Source: a virus. Taken from it: a stretch of DNA of 33,651 bases. The translations under genes and the position numbers were made by a program. Below the pieces are notes generated by a model. That model made no database searches. It was given only the letters and a program-made list of their open reading frames with translations, and was not told the origin of the DNA. The stretch spans positions 1 through 33,651 of IMG/VR virus record IMGVR_UViG_3300025101_000086, one strand, 5' to 3'. Every line of letters starts with the position of its first letter. The first letter of the stretch is position 1. Shown in pieces: positions 10,043 to 21,400 of the stretch.

Positions 10043-13000
10043 ATGGCTTGCGATAAAAATAAACTAGGAAGTATCCAATCAAGATTAGCTAAAATAGCTA
10101 AACTTAAAGCAGCATTAGACCAAAGGATGCAAATGAATAAAGAGGTAGATAGTAGTACTATAAACCTTTCTAATGCTCAATATGAAAATAAAGTTAATAT
10201 TGTAGAAGGTAAGGTTAGAAGAGCGGTAGCTATACAAGGAGATGAAATTATACCTATTAAAAATAATCCTAACACAATAGATAACGTTTTAGATAGATTA
10301 GATTCAAATAGTTTAAACACTCCTAAAGTATTGCCTGGAGACTTTTTAGGTATACAATTTATAGAAAATGATTATTGGGCTAACAATAAGGATCAGGTAG
10401 AAGAGCCTTGGATGGAAGCGCCTTTATATATTATAGATCAAAATGGTAATCGAGTAGATTTACTTGAGGCTTATAATGAAAATAAAATAGATACACATGC
10501 TAGAAAAGCAATATACGAAGCTTTGATAGCAGGTAAAAAAGTTCAAGCAAAAGTTGAATCTAAAATGCCTAATTTTAATAATATTAGAATTGGGGGAATG
10601 CCAGTATTTTTTAGTATACCAGAGCAATTAAAAATGCATACGTTTAGAGATGTTGATGGAAATTTTGTTACAGCTTCTCCAGAAAATTCTAAACCTATAC
10701 TAGTAGTTGCTAGTGGCCTTGGTAGTGCATTAGCGCCATCTAAATGGAATACAGGAGACATAAGTTATTTAGATCCTGCAATACAAGAAGCTATTCGTGG
10801 GGATTTAGGAGAACCTAAAAGGTTACCTCAACCTGAACATAGAGGGCAGATATTCGCTTTAACATTGACACCGGAAGGTAAATATTCTTATGTTAAATTA
10901 AGTACTAGAAGTCTATCACAAAAAGCATATGAGTTTGTTTTAAATGAGTTAAGACAAAATAGATCTGAAAATATAAATAAAATTGTAGGAAACAGTACTT
11001 TAAAAGAAACTGCACATAAAGATCCTAATTTTTTATCTATAGAGTCTGTACCTACTGAAAATGGAGAACTTATATTCTTAAATTATTATAGTCCTAAATA
11101 TGAAAAAGCGGTAAGAATGACTGCAGAAGAATTTATTAAAGGTCTAGATAAAGAAGCATTTACTTTTAATATTGGACAATTTAGGGAAACTGGTAACAAT
11201 GAAGGATTACCAACATTTAAATGGGCAACATCTAAAACTATAAAAGTATCTCCTTCTGAAAATACACATGAAGTTATAAATACTTTTTTAAATGTACTTA
11301 AAAATAAAAAACACCAAGTAGATGTAGATTTATTAACAAGTCAAGAAAAATTTTCTATTCCAGGATTTACTAAACCTTCAGGATATAATTCATACCAAGA
11401 ATATTTATTTGATGAAGATGCGCATGGTGATGCATATGCATATAACTTGCCTATTAAAAATAATTCTGCAATATTAAATACTGATGTTAAAAATATTGAT
11501 GGTTCTGTATATTACAATACAAGATTAAATTTTAACGACATATTAATAGATGATAAATCTATATTAACAGATCCTACAATAATACCAGAAGGAGGTTTAA
11601 ATCCTGCAGTAGCACCATTATTAACATCTGCTCCAAAAATACAATCGGCAGGACCTAAAATTAATAATCAAGGGCCAAAAATTAAACCTTCAGATTTAGA
11701 AGACTACAGCGCTTTTAGTACAACTGTTGGTAATGCAAAGTATCCTCCGTTAAATAATGACAGAGCAAAAGCTTGGTTAGAGGAAAGATTTGGACCTGGG
11801 TCTACTACTATATTAACTGGTGTTAACAAAATAGGTAATATAACTAGACATGGATATTTTGAAAACATGGCTTTTTATATATATGATAGCGCTAGAATAG
11901 GTACAGAATACCATGAAGGATTTCACGGAATGTTTAGAATGTGGTTAAATGATAATCAAAGAAAAGCATTATATACACAAGCTAGAAAATTATATGGTAT
12001 ACCTACAGATAATGAAATACGAGAAATAAATAAAACTAGAGAAGCATTAGGATTAGAAAAATTATCTACTGAACAAGCTGAAGAGTTAGTTTTAGAAGAA
12101 AAAATGGCAGAAGATTTTAGAGAACACATACTTACAGATGGTCAGTCTTCTCCAAAAGGTAAAATAGGTAAATTTTTTAAAGATATATGGAACTTTATTA
12201 AAGCTATGTTTACCGATAATATAACTATTAAGCAGGCTTATGAAATGCTAGAGTCTAATGTAGTGCCTGTAACATTTAGAAGAAATGTACAAAGATTTGC
12301 AGGGACAGCAAATTCTATAGAAGGATACACAGATAAAAATATAAAAGAAGTGCTAGACTATTTAACGGCTAGATACTTGAAAACTATAGACGATTATAGA
12401 AAAAAGGGCAAAAAAGTGCCGTTTAAAAGTTTAAACAATAAAATAAAAAATTCTGTGTTAAGAGAAGCTTTTTCTACTACTGAAGGATTACCTATAGAAG
12501 GAGCTAAAAATTTAAAAACTTTACAAGAGTGGTTAGAAACTAGATTTGATGGTTTATTAGCAGCTAATAATATTGTTAAATCTTCTCCTCAACCTATCAA
12601 TGGAGAGCCAAAAACACATTCTTATCCCGCACAAAATAATCATGCGTACTTAATAAATATATATGAAAATTGGAATGATCTAGTAGATAATTCTGAAACA
12701 GAAAATTTAAGACGTAGAGGATTCCAAAGTTTAATGCAAGATAATTTAGAAAACTATGGATTAACATTAAACCTAGGACAAAATATATTAGAAGAACTTG
12801 AAGAAGGAACTGCATACGAAAGAATATATTCTAGATCTAGAGTAGAAGAGGATATGAGAAATAAGGCTAGTAGAGTAATTAAAAACTTTTTATCTACTAT
12901 ACCTAGTGATCAAGCTTCTTATTTAGGATATGAAATATATATGGACTTTGATTCAGTATACAAAGATTTGCAAACTACACTTGCAGGGTCTGCATCTTTT

Positions 13001-16000
13001 CCTAGTATTTTAAATAAATTAGAAGAAGCAAGTAAATTTAAACCACATATTGCAGAGGTATATAAAAGATTAAAAGAAAGGCCTGATGAAAATTTAAGAG
13101 CTGCGTTTAATTTTACATTTACACAAAGTAAAAATAATTTCTTTCTAGCTAAAGAAACTTCAGAAGGTCTTAAACTTATGAATTCTGATAGTAACTCTGT
13201 ACTAACAAGACTATTAAATGTATGGAGAACAAATGCAACACAACACCAAGGATTTACAAATAAAAGGCATTTATACACATTAAAACCTGTTGGGGATAAT
13301 TTAATATACGTACCTAATAAAAGTAGAGTTAATAAAATTAATTCTATATTTAATTCTGTAAATAAAATATATGATGCTAATCCAGCATTACCAGTGCCTG
13401 AGCAAAGAATAGAAGATCTTGTTAATTTATTATATACTTTTGGAATAGATATTAGCGCTAGCCCACAAGAGTCAAAAGTTTTATTAGCTAATTATTTTAA
13501 TGAAGGTAGTAAAGATTTTTCTAAAACAGGTCAGCTTTTAAAAGGTGTAGCTTTATACAAAGCAATGTTAGACAATGGTACATCTTCAGAGTTAAATAGA
13601 GTAATACAAGGCCTTAATGCAGGTAAAAATATATACACAGACTATGTTGGCATTCTTTCAAGGTTTGCTAATATAACTATGAAAAATGATATAGATACAT
13701 TTACATCTTTTATGAATGTTAAAAATAATTCTATATTTCCTATATCTATGCCTACAGTTATGGATGATCTTATATTAAATCTTAAAGGTACAAGCTCTAG
13801 ATTTTTTGATCCGTATTTAGAAGATGGATTTTATAACCCAGAAGAGTATAATACTGCAGCAAGATCTTTATGGTTAACTATTTATGGTGGACTTGCGGGT
13901 AATTTTTCTACAGAAGCTAGAAATAATTTAAAAACAGAAATAGTAGATGGATATGTAAAAATTAGTGGGCGTAGTTTTGATTTTGGAGAGATGAGTGAAG
14001 TGCAGTCAGCTTATTTTAGGCTTGCAGCTTTTATGGATAGAAGTAATAAACAAGGATATGTTAGATTGTTTTTCCCTAATTTTTCTGATAGATCTAAATT
14101 AAAAGCTTATACAGTACCTTCTATAGATACTATAACAAAAAAATTAAAAATATCTGAAAAAGATATAATAAGAGGACTTATAATTCAAGATTTAATAAGA
14201 TACCAACAAGCGGATATAGCTACAGATCCTGTAGAAGAAGGTGGACTGCCAGACAGTGAACTAATACCAGGGTTTCATTACATGTCTTCTCCTAGAGATA
14301 AGCAAGGAAGAGCTTTTAAATTATTGCAACTTACAGCTGCAGAAAATGCAGAAATATTTGGGACAAAAGTAGAAAGATATTTAAGTGATGTAAATTGGAA
14401 AGACTATCTTTCTGGTAATGTAATGGTATTAAATAGAAAAGCTGTAGATGATGCTTTAAATGCACAAGTAGAAAAAGTTATGTTAGCATTAAATGAAAGA
14501 GTTGATAAAAACATGGCTTACTATTCTAATAGAGGTATAACTTCTAGACTTAAAAAAGCTTTACCAAATCCATATGGAAATTTAAGAGAATTATTTAGAC
14601 AGTATGAGTTAAATAATATGGTACACAAAATAGAACTTCAAAAGTTTTCAAGAGGTGGAATAGCATTTAATAAAAACTATGCAGATTTTTCTAAAAGATT
14701 TGGTAATATGGAAACGCCAGGATTTAAATTGTTACTACAAGGAGATTTAAAAGACCCAGGATACGGGTTTTATAAAGAGTTTAACGAAGGTGTGATGGAA
14801 GACTTTTTTACTAGTAATATCTATGATGAAATTGCAGAAAGTATTACAATTACTTTACAGCAACAAGGAGATCCAGAAGCTGAAGTAATAGGTAGCTTAT
14901 ATAGAGGAGGACAATCTAATAAATCAGATGCATTTGGAGTTGTGTCAATTGATTTTTACAAAGCATTTAAAGAAGGTATGGGAGAGTGGACTGCTGAAGA
15001 TCAGCAAGCGTATACTAATTATAAAAATGGTCCTGTAGGAAATAAAAGATATGTAGATAATAATGGTGTAGCTAGAAGAGTAGAGCCTATTAAAACATAT
15101 TTTGACGCAGTAGTAGAAAAGAATGGTATAATGGTTCCAATTAACACTAAAAATTCATATATGGTGTTACTAGAAGAGTTTACTAAAAACCATCCTACAG
15201 CTGAAATGATAAGACAAAGAATGGAAGGTGAAAGTAATTTTTATAATTTACCTACATTGCATGCATTAAATACAGTAAGTGCAAAAAAATTAGCATATAG
15301 TGGAGTACAAGATTTAAACAATACTGAAGAAGTTTTAGAAAAACTAACTAATATGCCAATAACTACTGTTCCAGGATCTGCTCTTAGAATACCACAAATA
15401 ATACCACAAAAATCTAAAAAATCTGGTGCATTTGCAAGACAGTTTATGGTAAATATTATATCTAATATGGATTTAAGTAATCCAGCATTAGATTATACAT
15501 TAATGGAAGGAATGTTAGGAGCAACACCTTTAACAGCAGAGCAAGTTTTTGATTTATATCATGCAACAATAGCAACTATGTTAGATAAAAGTTATAACGA
15601 TTTTATAACTGAGACAGGATATAAAGATTTATTAAATGCTAAAAGCCATGAAGATAGAATTGAAGCACAGTTAAACTTATTTAAAAAATTAAGAAATAAA
15701 ATAGAAGCTGAAATAAAAGATAAAGAATTATCTAATAATTATTTAAAAGCTTTAGATTTAGAAAAAACAGAAAAAGGTAATTATAGATTTTCAACACCTT
15801 TATCATTTCCTTTTATAAAACGTAAGTCAGAAAGTCTTATGTTAGGTATGCTAAAAAATGCTATCACTAAACAAACTATTAATGGTGGAAGTGCTAAACA
15901 AATAGCAGAACTAGGAGGTCATTATATATACGAACAAGCAACAGGATTACCTCAAGGATGGTCAGAATTAAAATTTGTTAGAAATGAAAATGGCCGTATA

Positions 16001-18424
16001 GTAGAAGCAGAAGTAGCTATACGTGCAGACATAGCTAAACAATATGGAGTTTCTCCAGGTATGTCTTTAGATTCTATACCTAAAGAGTTAAGAACTTTAA
16101 TAGCATACCGTATTCCTAATCAAGGTAAAAACTCTATGTTACCTATGATAATAAAGTATATACTACCTGAAAACTATGATCAAGCAATATTAGTTCCTGG
16201 AGGTATTACAACACAAATGGGATCCGATTTTGATATTGATACATTATTTTTAATGGTGCCTAATACTAGAACAAATAAAGAAACGGGCGCAGTAGAAAGA
16301 GTTACAATAAACTATAATGATATTTTTATAAATACTACTTTAGGAAAAGATATAAACTATTTAGCACTAGAAAACTTAAATAAAAAAGAGCTAGAGAATA
16401 TAATTATAGATATATCAGAAGCTATTTTAAAGTCTAAAAAACATTTTAAAGAATTAGTTCAACCTCTAGATTCTCCAGATCTTAAAAACATTGCAGAAGA
16501 TATAAAAGGAAAGTTAGGATTAGTACAAAATTTTGACCATAATGATTCTTTTTCAGAAATTCAATTAGAAAGAATGAATAAAGATGGTAGAGTAGGTGTT
16601 GGTATATATGCAAATGGGCTTACAGGTAAAAATATTGCAGTATACTCAGAAATGTATATTGATCCAGTCCGTTCTCCATTAATTGATGGTAAAGAGTATA
16701 AAAGTTTACAAACATTTAAAGATGATAAAAGTACTTCTAGTCGTACTCCTGGAAGAGAAAGTGAGTTTATAGAGTATGTAATATCTAAAAGATTAAGTTC
16801 TGCAGTTGATAATGCAAAAGAGCCTGACATGTTTTTTAGAAATGATAATATACTAACATCTCCAGTACATATTTTATTTGATAGTCTTGGTATTAATGAG
16901 TATACTACACATGATTTTTTAAATCAACCTATAATTAGAATGTTAACTAGAGTATATCAAGATGGAGAATATACTCCTAATATGCTATTTGAAGCATCAA
17001 GTAAAACTTGGGATGAATATGTAGCTAAGTATACTCCAGGACAACATTTAAATATGCCTTTTTCAGAACTTACAGATTTTGGATTTGCAAATATGAGTAC
17101 TGAAAAATTAGCAAATATAACAGATGAAAATATAGATCATGAAGACCAGCTTCAATATCTTAATAATTTTTTATCTTTTCATAAAACAGGTAGAGAGCTA
17201 ATAGCATCTTATGTAGTTATTAGTCAAGATAAAGGAGCGGACCAGTCTAGTTTTGGTGGATTAATGTCTTTTAAAAACAGAAGAAAAGTTTTACAACAAA
17301 ATAATATTGTAAGAGGTATTGATAGTATTTTAGAAGGCTATTCTTATCCTTTACAAAGAGCATATAAAGATAAAATAGATAAAATGATTAACTTTGGATC
17401 AGAGTTTTTTATACACAATAAAAGAAGTGTAAATATAACTAAGAACCAAATACAAATGCTGTTAAATAAAGATAATTTAAGCGATTTAGATCATAAAAGG
17501 ATTGAAGAAGCTATGCTATTGTATATATTAACTGGTGAAAACAGTCCTTTAAAAGGAATATTTACAGAAGATAAAATAAATTCTTTATTTAGAAGCCCAC
17601 AAACTAATCTTGTTACTAGAATACAAGATTTAAAACAAAGATTTCCACGACTATTAGATAATGCATTTATAAAAAATATAATAGAGCATCCAAATAACAT
17701 TAAAGAAGGGTCATTATTAACTAGAATTAAATTTCAAAATTTATTTTCGTTTACTAAAACAGAGCTAGATTCTTTTACAAGATCTTTTAATAATTTATTA
17801 GCAGATCCTGAAGCAGAAATAAGAGCTTTAGGTATAGATTTAATAGGAGCATCTTTATTATCTAATGGATTTACAGCAAGTCATGATAGCTATATAGATA
17901 TAATACCTGTTGAAGCTTTAAGTAAAACGTCTAAATATTTTTATGAGCAGTTTGACATGTTAGATAATATGCAATACTTTGGAGAAACTTTTGCGCATGA
18001 TTTTATACGTAATTTTTATCATACAGATGTTGTACCTTCTGTTAAAATTGCTAAAAATTTAGTAAATGCTAAAACATTTACATTAAAATCGAAAGATAAT
18101 AGAATATTTTCTCCATCATTAAATAAAACATTAGATTATTTTACAGTTCCTGCAAGTGGGGGGTCTAGACTATTTGTAAAAATAAATGAAACACAAGATA
18201 ATGTAACATACTCAGAATCTACAACATTAGGAGTACCATACTCATTACAAGAGTTTAATGTAACTGATGCAGAAGGAAAATTATTAGAAAAATCTGTATT
18301 TCAAATAAATAATTCAGGTAAAAGTTCACACCAGCCTGGATTACCTAGAATATACGAGCTTACACAAGAAGAAATAGTTCAAGATCAAGAAGACGCTAAA
18401 AAAAGATGTATAAATATAAAATAA
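10043..18424 (+). CDS. Giant putative virion RNA polymerase with HExxH metallopeptidase domain
   Basis: A protein of 2793 residues. The stretch 1935-2070 carries the main signal. Ile1941-Thr-Lys1943-Gln and Gly1948-Gly-Ser-Ala-Lys1952-Gln resemble the first double-psi barrel. Arg2023-Ile-Pro2025 then precedes Met-Gly-Ser-Asp2062-Phe-Asp2064-Ile-Asp2066. Cellular beta-prime subunits have Arg-Ala-Pro about 35 residues before Asp-Phe-Asp-Gly-Asp, whose three Asp bind catalytic magnesium. Here the gap is 39 and Gly is replaced by Ile. Crass-like phage phi14:2 carries a single-chain two-barrel RNA polymerase in its virion, so early transcription of injected DNA is the likely job. A second domain near 590-730 has His624-Glu-Gly-Phe-His628, the zinc-peptidase HExxH motif, followed at about 707-720 by an amphipathic segment. 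The first 600 residues and the C-terminal 700 are unassigned. The polymerase call rests on motifs and spacing, not alignment. Confidence 0.72.
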   Translation: MACDKNKLGSIQSRLAKIAKLKAALDQRMQMNKEVDSSTINLSNAQYENKVNIVEGKVRRAVAIQGDEIIPIKNNPNTIDNVLDRLDSNSLNTPKVLPGDFLGIQFIENDYWANNKDQVEEPWMEAPLYIIDQNGNRVDLLEAYNENKIDTHARKAIYEALIAGKKVQAKVESKMPNFNNIRIGGMPVFFSIPEQLKMHTFRDVDGNFVTASPENSKPILVVASGLGSALAPSKWNTGDISYLDPAIQEAIRGDLGEPKRLPQPEHRGQIFALTLTPEGKYSYVKLSTRSLSQKAYEFVLNELRQNRSENINKIVGNSTLKETAHKDPNFLSIESVPTENGELIFLNYYSPKYEKAVRMTAEEFIKGLDKEAFTFNIGQFRETGNNEGLPTFKWATSKTIKVSPSENTHEVINTFLNVLKNKKHQVDVDLLTSQEKFSIPGFTKPSGYNSYQEYLFDEDAHGDAYAYNLPIKNNSAILNTDVKNIDGSVYYNTRLNFNDILIDDKSILTDPTIIPEGGLNPAVAPLLTSAPKIQSAGPKINNQGPKIKPSDLEDYSAFSTTVGNAKYPPLNNDRAKAWLEERFGPGSTTILTGVNKIGNITRHGYFENMAFYIYDSARIGTEYHEGFHGMFRMWLNDNQRKALYTQARKLYGIPTDNEIREINKTREALGLEKLSTEQAEELVLEEKMAEDFREHILTDGQSSPKGKIGKFFKDIWNFIKAMFTDNITIKQAYEMLESNVVPVTFRRNVQRFAGTANSIEGYTDKNIKEVLDYLTARYLKTIDDYRKKGKKVPFKSLNNKIKNSVLREAFSTTEGLPIEGAKNLKTLQEWLETRFDGLLAANNIVKSSPQPINGEPKTHSYPAQNNHAYLINIYENWNDLVDNSETENLRRRGFQSLMQDNLENYGLTLNLGQNILEELEEGTAYERIYSRSRVEEDMRNKASRVIKNFLSTIPSDQASYLGYEIYMDFDSVYKDLQTTLAGSASFPSILNKLEEASKFKPHIAEVYKRLKERPDENLRAAFNFTFTQSKNNFFLAKETSEGLKLMNSDSNSVLTRLLNVWRTNATQHQGFTNKRHLYTLKPVGDNLIYVPNKSRVNKINSIFNSVNKIYDANPALPVPEQRIEDLVNLLYTFGIDISASPQESKVLLANYFNEGSKDFSKTGQLLKGVALYKAMLDNGTSSELNRVIQGLNAGKNIYTDYVGILSRFANITMKNDIDTFTSFMNVKNNSIFPISMPTVMDDLILNLKGTSSRFFDPYLEDGFYNPEEYNTAARSLWLTIYGGLAGNFSTEARNNLKTEIVDGYVKISGRSFDFGEMSEVQSAYFRLAAFMDRSNKQGYVRLFFPNFSDRSKLKAYTVPSIDTITKKLKISEKDIIRGLIIQDLIRYQQADIATDPVEEGGLPDSELIPGFHYMSSPRDKQGRAFKLLQLTAAENAEIFGTKVERYLSDVNWKDYLSGNVMVLNRKAVDDALNAQVEKVMLALNERVDKNMAYYSNRGITSRLKKALPNPYGNLRELFRQYELNNMVHKIELQKFSRGGIAFNKNYADFSKRFGNMETPGFKLLLQGDLKDPGYGFYKEFNEGVMEDFFTSNIYDEIAESITITLQQQGDPEAEVIGSLYRGGQSNKSDAFGVVSIDFYKAFKEGMGEWTAEDQQAYTNYKNGPVGNKRYVDNNGVARRVEPIKTYFDAVVEKNGIMVPINTKNSYMVLLEEFTKNHPTAEMIRQRMEGESNFYNLPTLHALNTVSAKKLAYSGVQDLNNTEEVLEKLTNMPITTVPGSALRIPQIIPQKSKKSGAFARQFMVNIISNMDLSNPALDYTLMEGMLGATPLTAEQVFDLYHATIATMLDKSYNDFITETGYKDLLNAKSHEDRIEAQLNLFKKLRNKIEAEIKDKELSNNYLKALDLEKTEKGNYRFSTPLSFPFIKRKSESLMLGMLKNAITKQTINGGSAKQIAELGGHYIYEQATGLPQGWSELKFVRNENGRIVEAEVAIRADIAKQYGVSPGMSLDSIPKELRTLIAYRIPNQGKNSMLPMIIKYILPENYDQAILVPGGITTQMGSDFDIDTLFLMVPNTRTNKETGAVERVTINYNDIFINTTLGKDINYLALENLNKKELENIIIDISEAILKSKKHFKELVQPLDSPDLKNIAEDIKGKLGLVQNFDHNDSFSEIQLERMNKDGRVGVGIYANGLTGKNIAVYSEMYIDPVRSPLIDGKEYKSLQTFKDDKSTSSRTPGRESEFIEYVISKRLSSAVDNAKEPDMFFRNDNILTSPVHILFDSLGINEYTTHDFLNQPIIRMLTRVYQDGEYTPNMLFEASSKTWDEYVAKYTPGQHLNMPFSELTDFGFANMSTEKLANITDENIDHEDQLQYLNNFLSFHKTGRELIASYVVISQDKGADQSSFGGLMSFKNRRKVLQQNNIVRGIDSILEGYSYPLQRAYKDKIDKMINFGSEFFIHNKRSVNITKNQIQMLLNKDNLSDLDHKRIEEAMLLYILTGENSPLKGIFTEDKINSLFRSPQTNLVTRIQDLKQRFPRLLDNAFIKNIIEHPNNIKEGSLLTRIKFQNLFSFTKTELDSFTRSFNNLLADPEAEIRALGIDLIGASLLSNGFTASHDSYIDIIPVEALSKTSKYFYEQFDMLDNMQYFGETFAHDFIRNFYHTDVVPSVKIAKNLVNAKTFTLKSKDNRIFSPSLNKTLDYFTVPASGGSRLFVKINETQDNVTYSESTTLGVPYSLQEFNVTDAEGKLLEKSVFQINNSGKSSHQPGLPRIYELTQEEIVQDQEDAKKRCINIK

Positions 18425-18428
18425 TGCT

Positions 18429-21400
18429 ATGAAAAGATGTAACTTTTATTTACACGGCAGGCCTAGTAAATTTTTAACAGACCTGTATAATGCAATAGAA
18501 AGGCCAAGACCTGACATTAATATGATACATGACATATTAAAAAATTATAATGTCATACAACAAAGATATGGTCAAATGTTTATATATCAAGGCGAAGATT
18601 CTAGTATAGCTTTAAATCATGTTAGAAGAATAAATAGAAGGTATCCAGGGCTTATAGATTATGAATACAAAGGACAAACAACAAGTCGATTTGGTAAAGG
18701 ATTAAATGAAAAATACACATTTAAAATAAATACTAATGTTTTAAATAATGTAAAAAACATGACCTTCCCTGAAGATATTGAATCAGTGTTTGTAGAAGAA
18801 CAAGAAAATGCTGCAGCTAGAGAATTAAGAGAAATGAGAATTGCAGAGCAATCTATGTCTGAGCAAGTACGGAGAGCTAACACTTCTGAAAATAAAAATA
18901 AATTTGCAGCTGAAGAAACAAAAAATGAGTCTGAGAGAAAAGCAGCTAAATTAAAAAAGAATTTTGAAGATGTAGGGGTAAGGATTAATGTAGAGTATAC
19001 TAACGATTTAGATGAAAATGTGTCTGCTAACATAACAGGTACAGGTCCAAGATCTGCTGTTGTAAAAGTAAATAATAGTTATTTTCAAGAAGATGACATT
19101 TATCACGAGTTTGGACATGCATATATAGATTTGTTAGGCATGCAAAATCCTTTAGTAAGAGAAGCGCTTAGACAGCTTAAGGGATCGTACATAGAAGAAA
19201 AAGTTTTAGAAACATATCCTAATTTAAAAGGCGTTAAACTGCAAAAAGAAATTTTAGCAACTGCTATAGGTATAGAAGGGGCAAAAATAGAAAAAAAGAA
19301 CCCATCTAAACTACAAATTATTTTAAATAAAATATACAGAGCAGTGGGAAGATTATTAGGTATAAGCCAAAACAGTGCGGCAGTGCTAGCAGAAAATATG
19401 TTTGCAGGTAATTTAAACTCAGAGTATTTTGTAGGAAGTATAAGTGGATTTACACAAGAATCTAAAGATAAAAATGCACTAGACAAAAAAATTGAAGAAG
19501 TTAAAATTTATACAAGACAATTAAAAAAGATTGCAGAAAGTCGTAACGATTCTGCAAGTAAAGCAAGAGCGCAATCTTTAGAAGAAACATTAGAAAATAT
19601 AAAATCACTAGAAGACTTTATATCTTTTATAGATATTTCTGCAGATATTACTAGTAATATTGCAAATAAATATAATTTATTAGAAAAAAAGTTAAAAGCT
19701 GGAGAAAAACTAAGCTCTAAAGATATGGCGGCAGTTTCAGAGTTAAATCAATATATTAGAGGATTTGATATATTAGAAGGATTAGAAACATTATTTACTA
19801 CAGAGTCTCAAAGAATGGTTAAACGTACAGACGCTTTTAATTCTACATACGACAAATTAGGAGCTGTAGTTAAACAAAGAAGAGCGTTAGAAGATCAATA
19901 TCTAAGGATTATAATACCTGCACAAGCAGATTTTTTAACTCCGTATATATCACAAGAGGTAAATGATGATATAGATAGTTTAATTAGAAATATTAGAGAA
20001 CAAGATGATGTAGATGCTTCTTTTATGGCTGCTAATAGACATTTAAATACAAAAGATCTTAAATATATAGAGCTAGAAAAAAACTTTAAAGATAATAGAA
20101 TAACTGAAGAGCAGTATCAGCAAGATTTTATAGATTTAGTTATTGGGCAATTAGAAGACTCAAAGTTACATAGAGATAACCTTCAACAAATATTAACTAG
20201 AGCTCATAGAGATAAAAGTAGTTTTTCTTATTGGTTAGACCCTTTAGTATACTCTAATGATAATGCTATGCAATTATTTGCATTAGCAGTTAAAGACGCT
20301 TTATATAAAGGTGATGAAAGAAGTAGAGATACTATGTATGAAATGCAAAAATTATATAATGAATTTACTGAGGGTGTAACAGGAGTAGATAATGTATTAA
20401 AATTATACGGAGACTTTTTAGAAGATATTAAAAGTTGGGTTAGAAATGAAGATGGAGGATACAGACAAATAGATAGAAAAGCTATAATACAGCCTATAGA
20501 TATGAATAGGTATCAAAGTAATAAACAGCAAGCTATACAAAAAGCAAAGAATGAAACATACTTTAGGGAAAGAAAAGATTTTGAAAGTGATGAATTGTTT
20601 GAGGATTATTTAAATAGTATTGATAGTCATAAAGGCGCAGATGGTAAAGTTGTATACAAAGCTCAAACAAGAGCAGAGTTGTACAGACTAGTAAGAAGAG
20701 CATTTGGAGAAAGAATGGGACAATGGAGACTAGAAAACACTGTGCCAATACCAGAAGCGCAAGTTATAATGAAAAAGCATGAATCTAAAATATCAGATTT
20801 ATATAAAAGAATGTCTCCTTTAAGAAAGAAAGCTGCAGAAAATACTATTACAGATATAGAATTAGACGAATTGAATACTTTAGAAATAGAGCTTAGCGGG
20901 CTAGAAGATTGGAGACAAACTAATTATTATGTGAATCCTAGATTTCCAGATGATCTTACACCTAAAGGGTCGTTAATAAAGCCATCTCAAGGAGAAAAAA
21001 TGGCAAATGGTAGAAAAAGAAAAGATTATAGTAGCGCAAAATATGCAGCTATTATGGCTGATCCTAAAAAGAAAAAGTTTTATGAAGGACTTGTTAAAAT
21101 ATATAAAGATAGTCAAAATAGACTAGGAAGTGCTGCAAGTCAATTAGCAAAAGAAAACTTTAATGACATGTCTTATTTTTTACCTTCTATAAGAAAAATA
21201 GATAAAGACAGAGCTATTGAGCAAGGTATAATATCAACAGCAAAAGAGTGGTGGATAGATGGTCTAGATATGACTGAGACGGATAAACATATTTATGGGC
21301 AAGAATGGGAAACTATTGGAGGTAAAGAGCGTAAAGTTGTACCTGCATTATATACTAATCCTATAGAGGGAAAAGATGTAAGTGTGGATCTTGTATCTAG

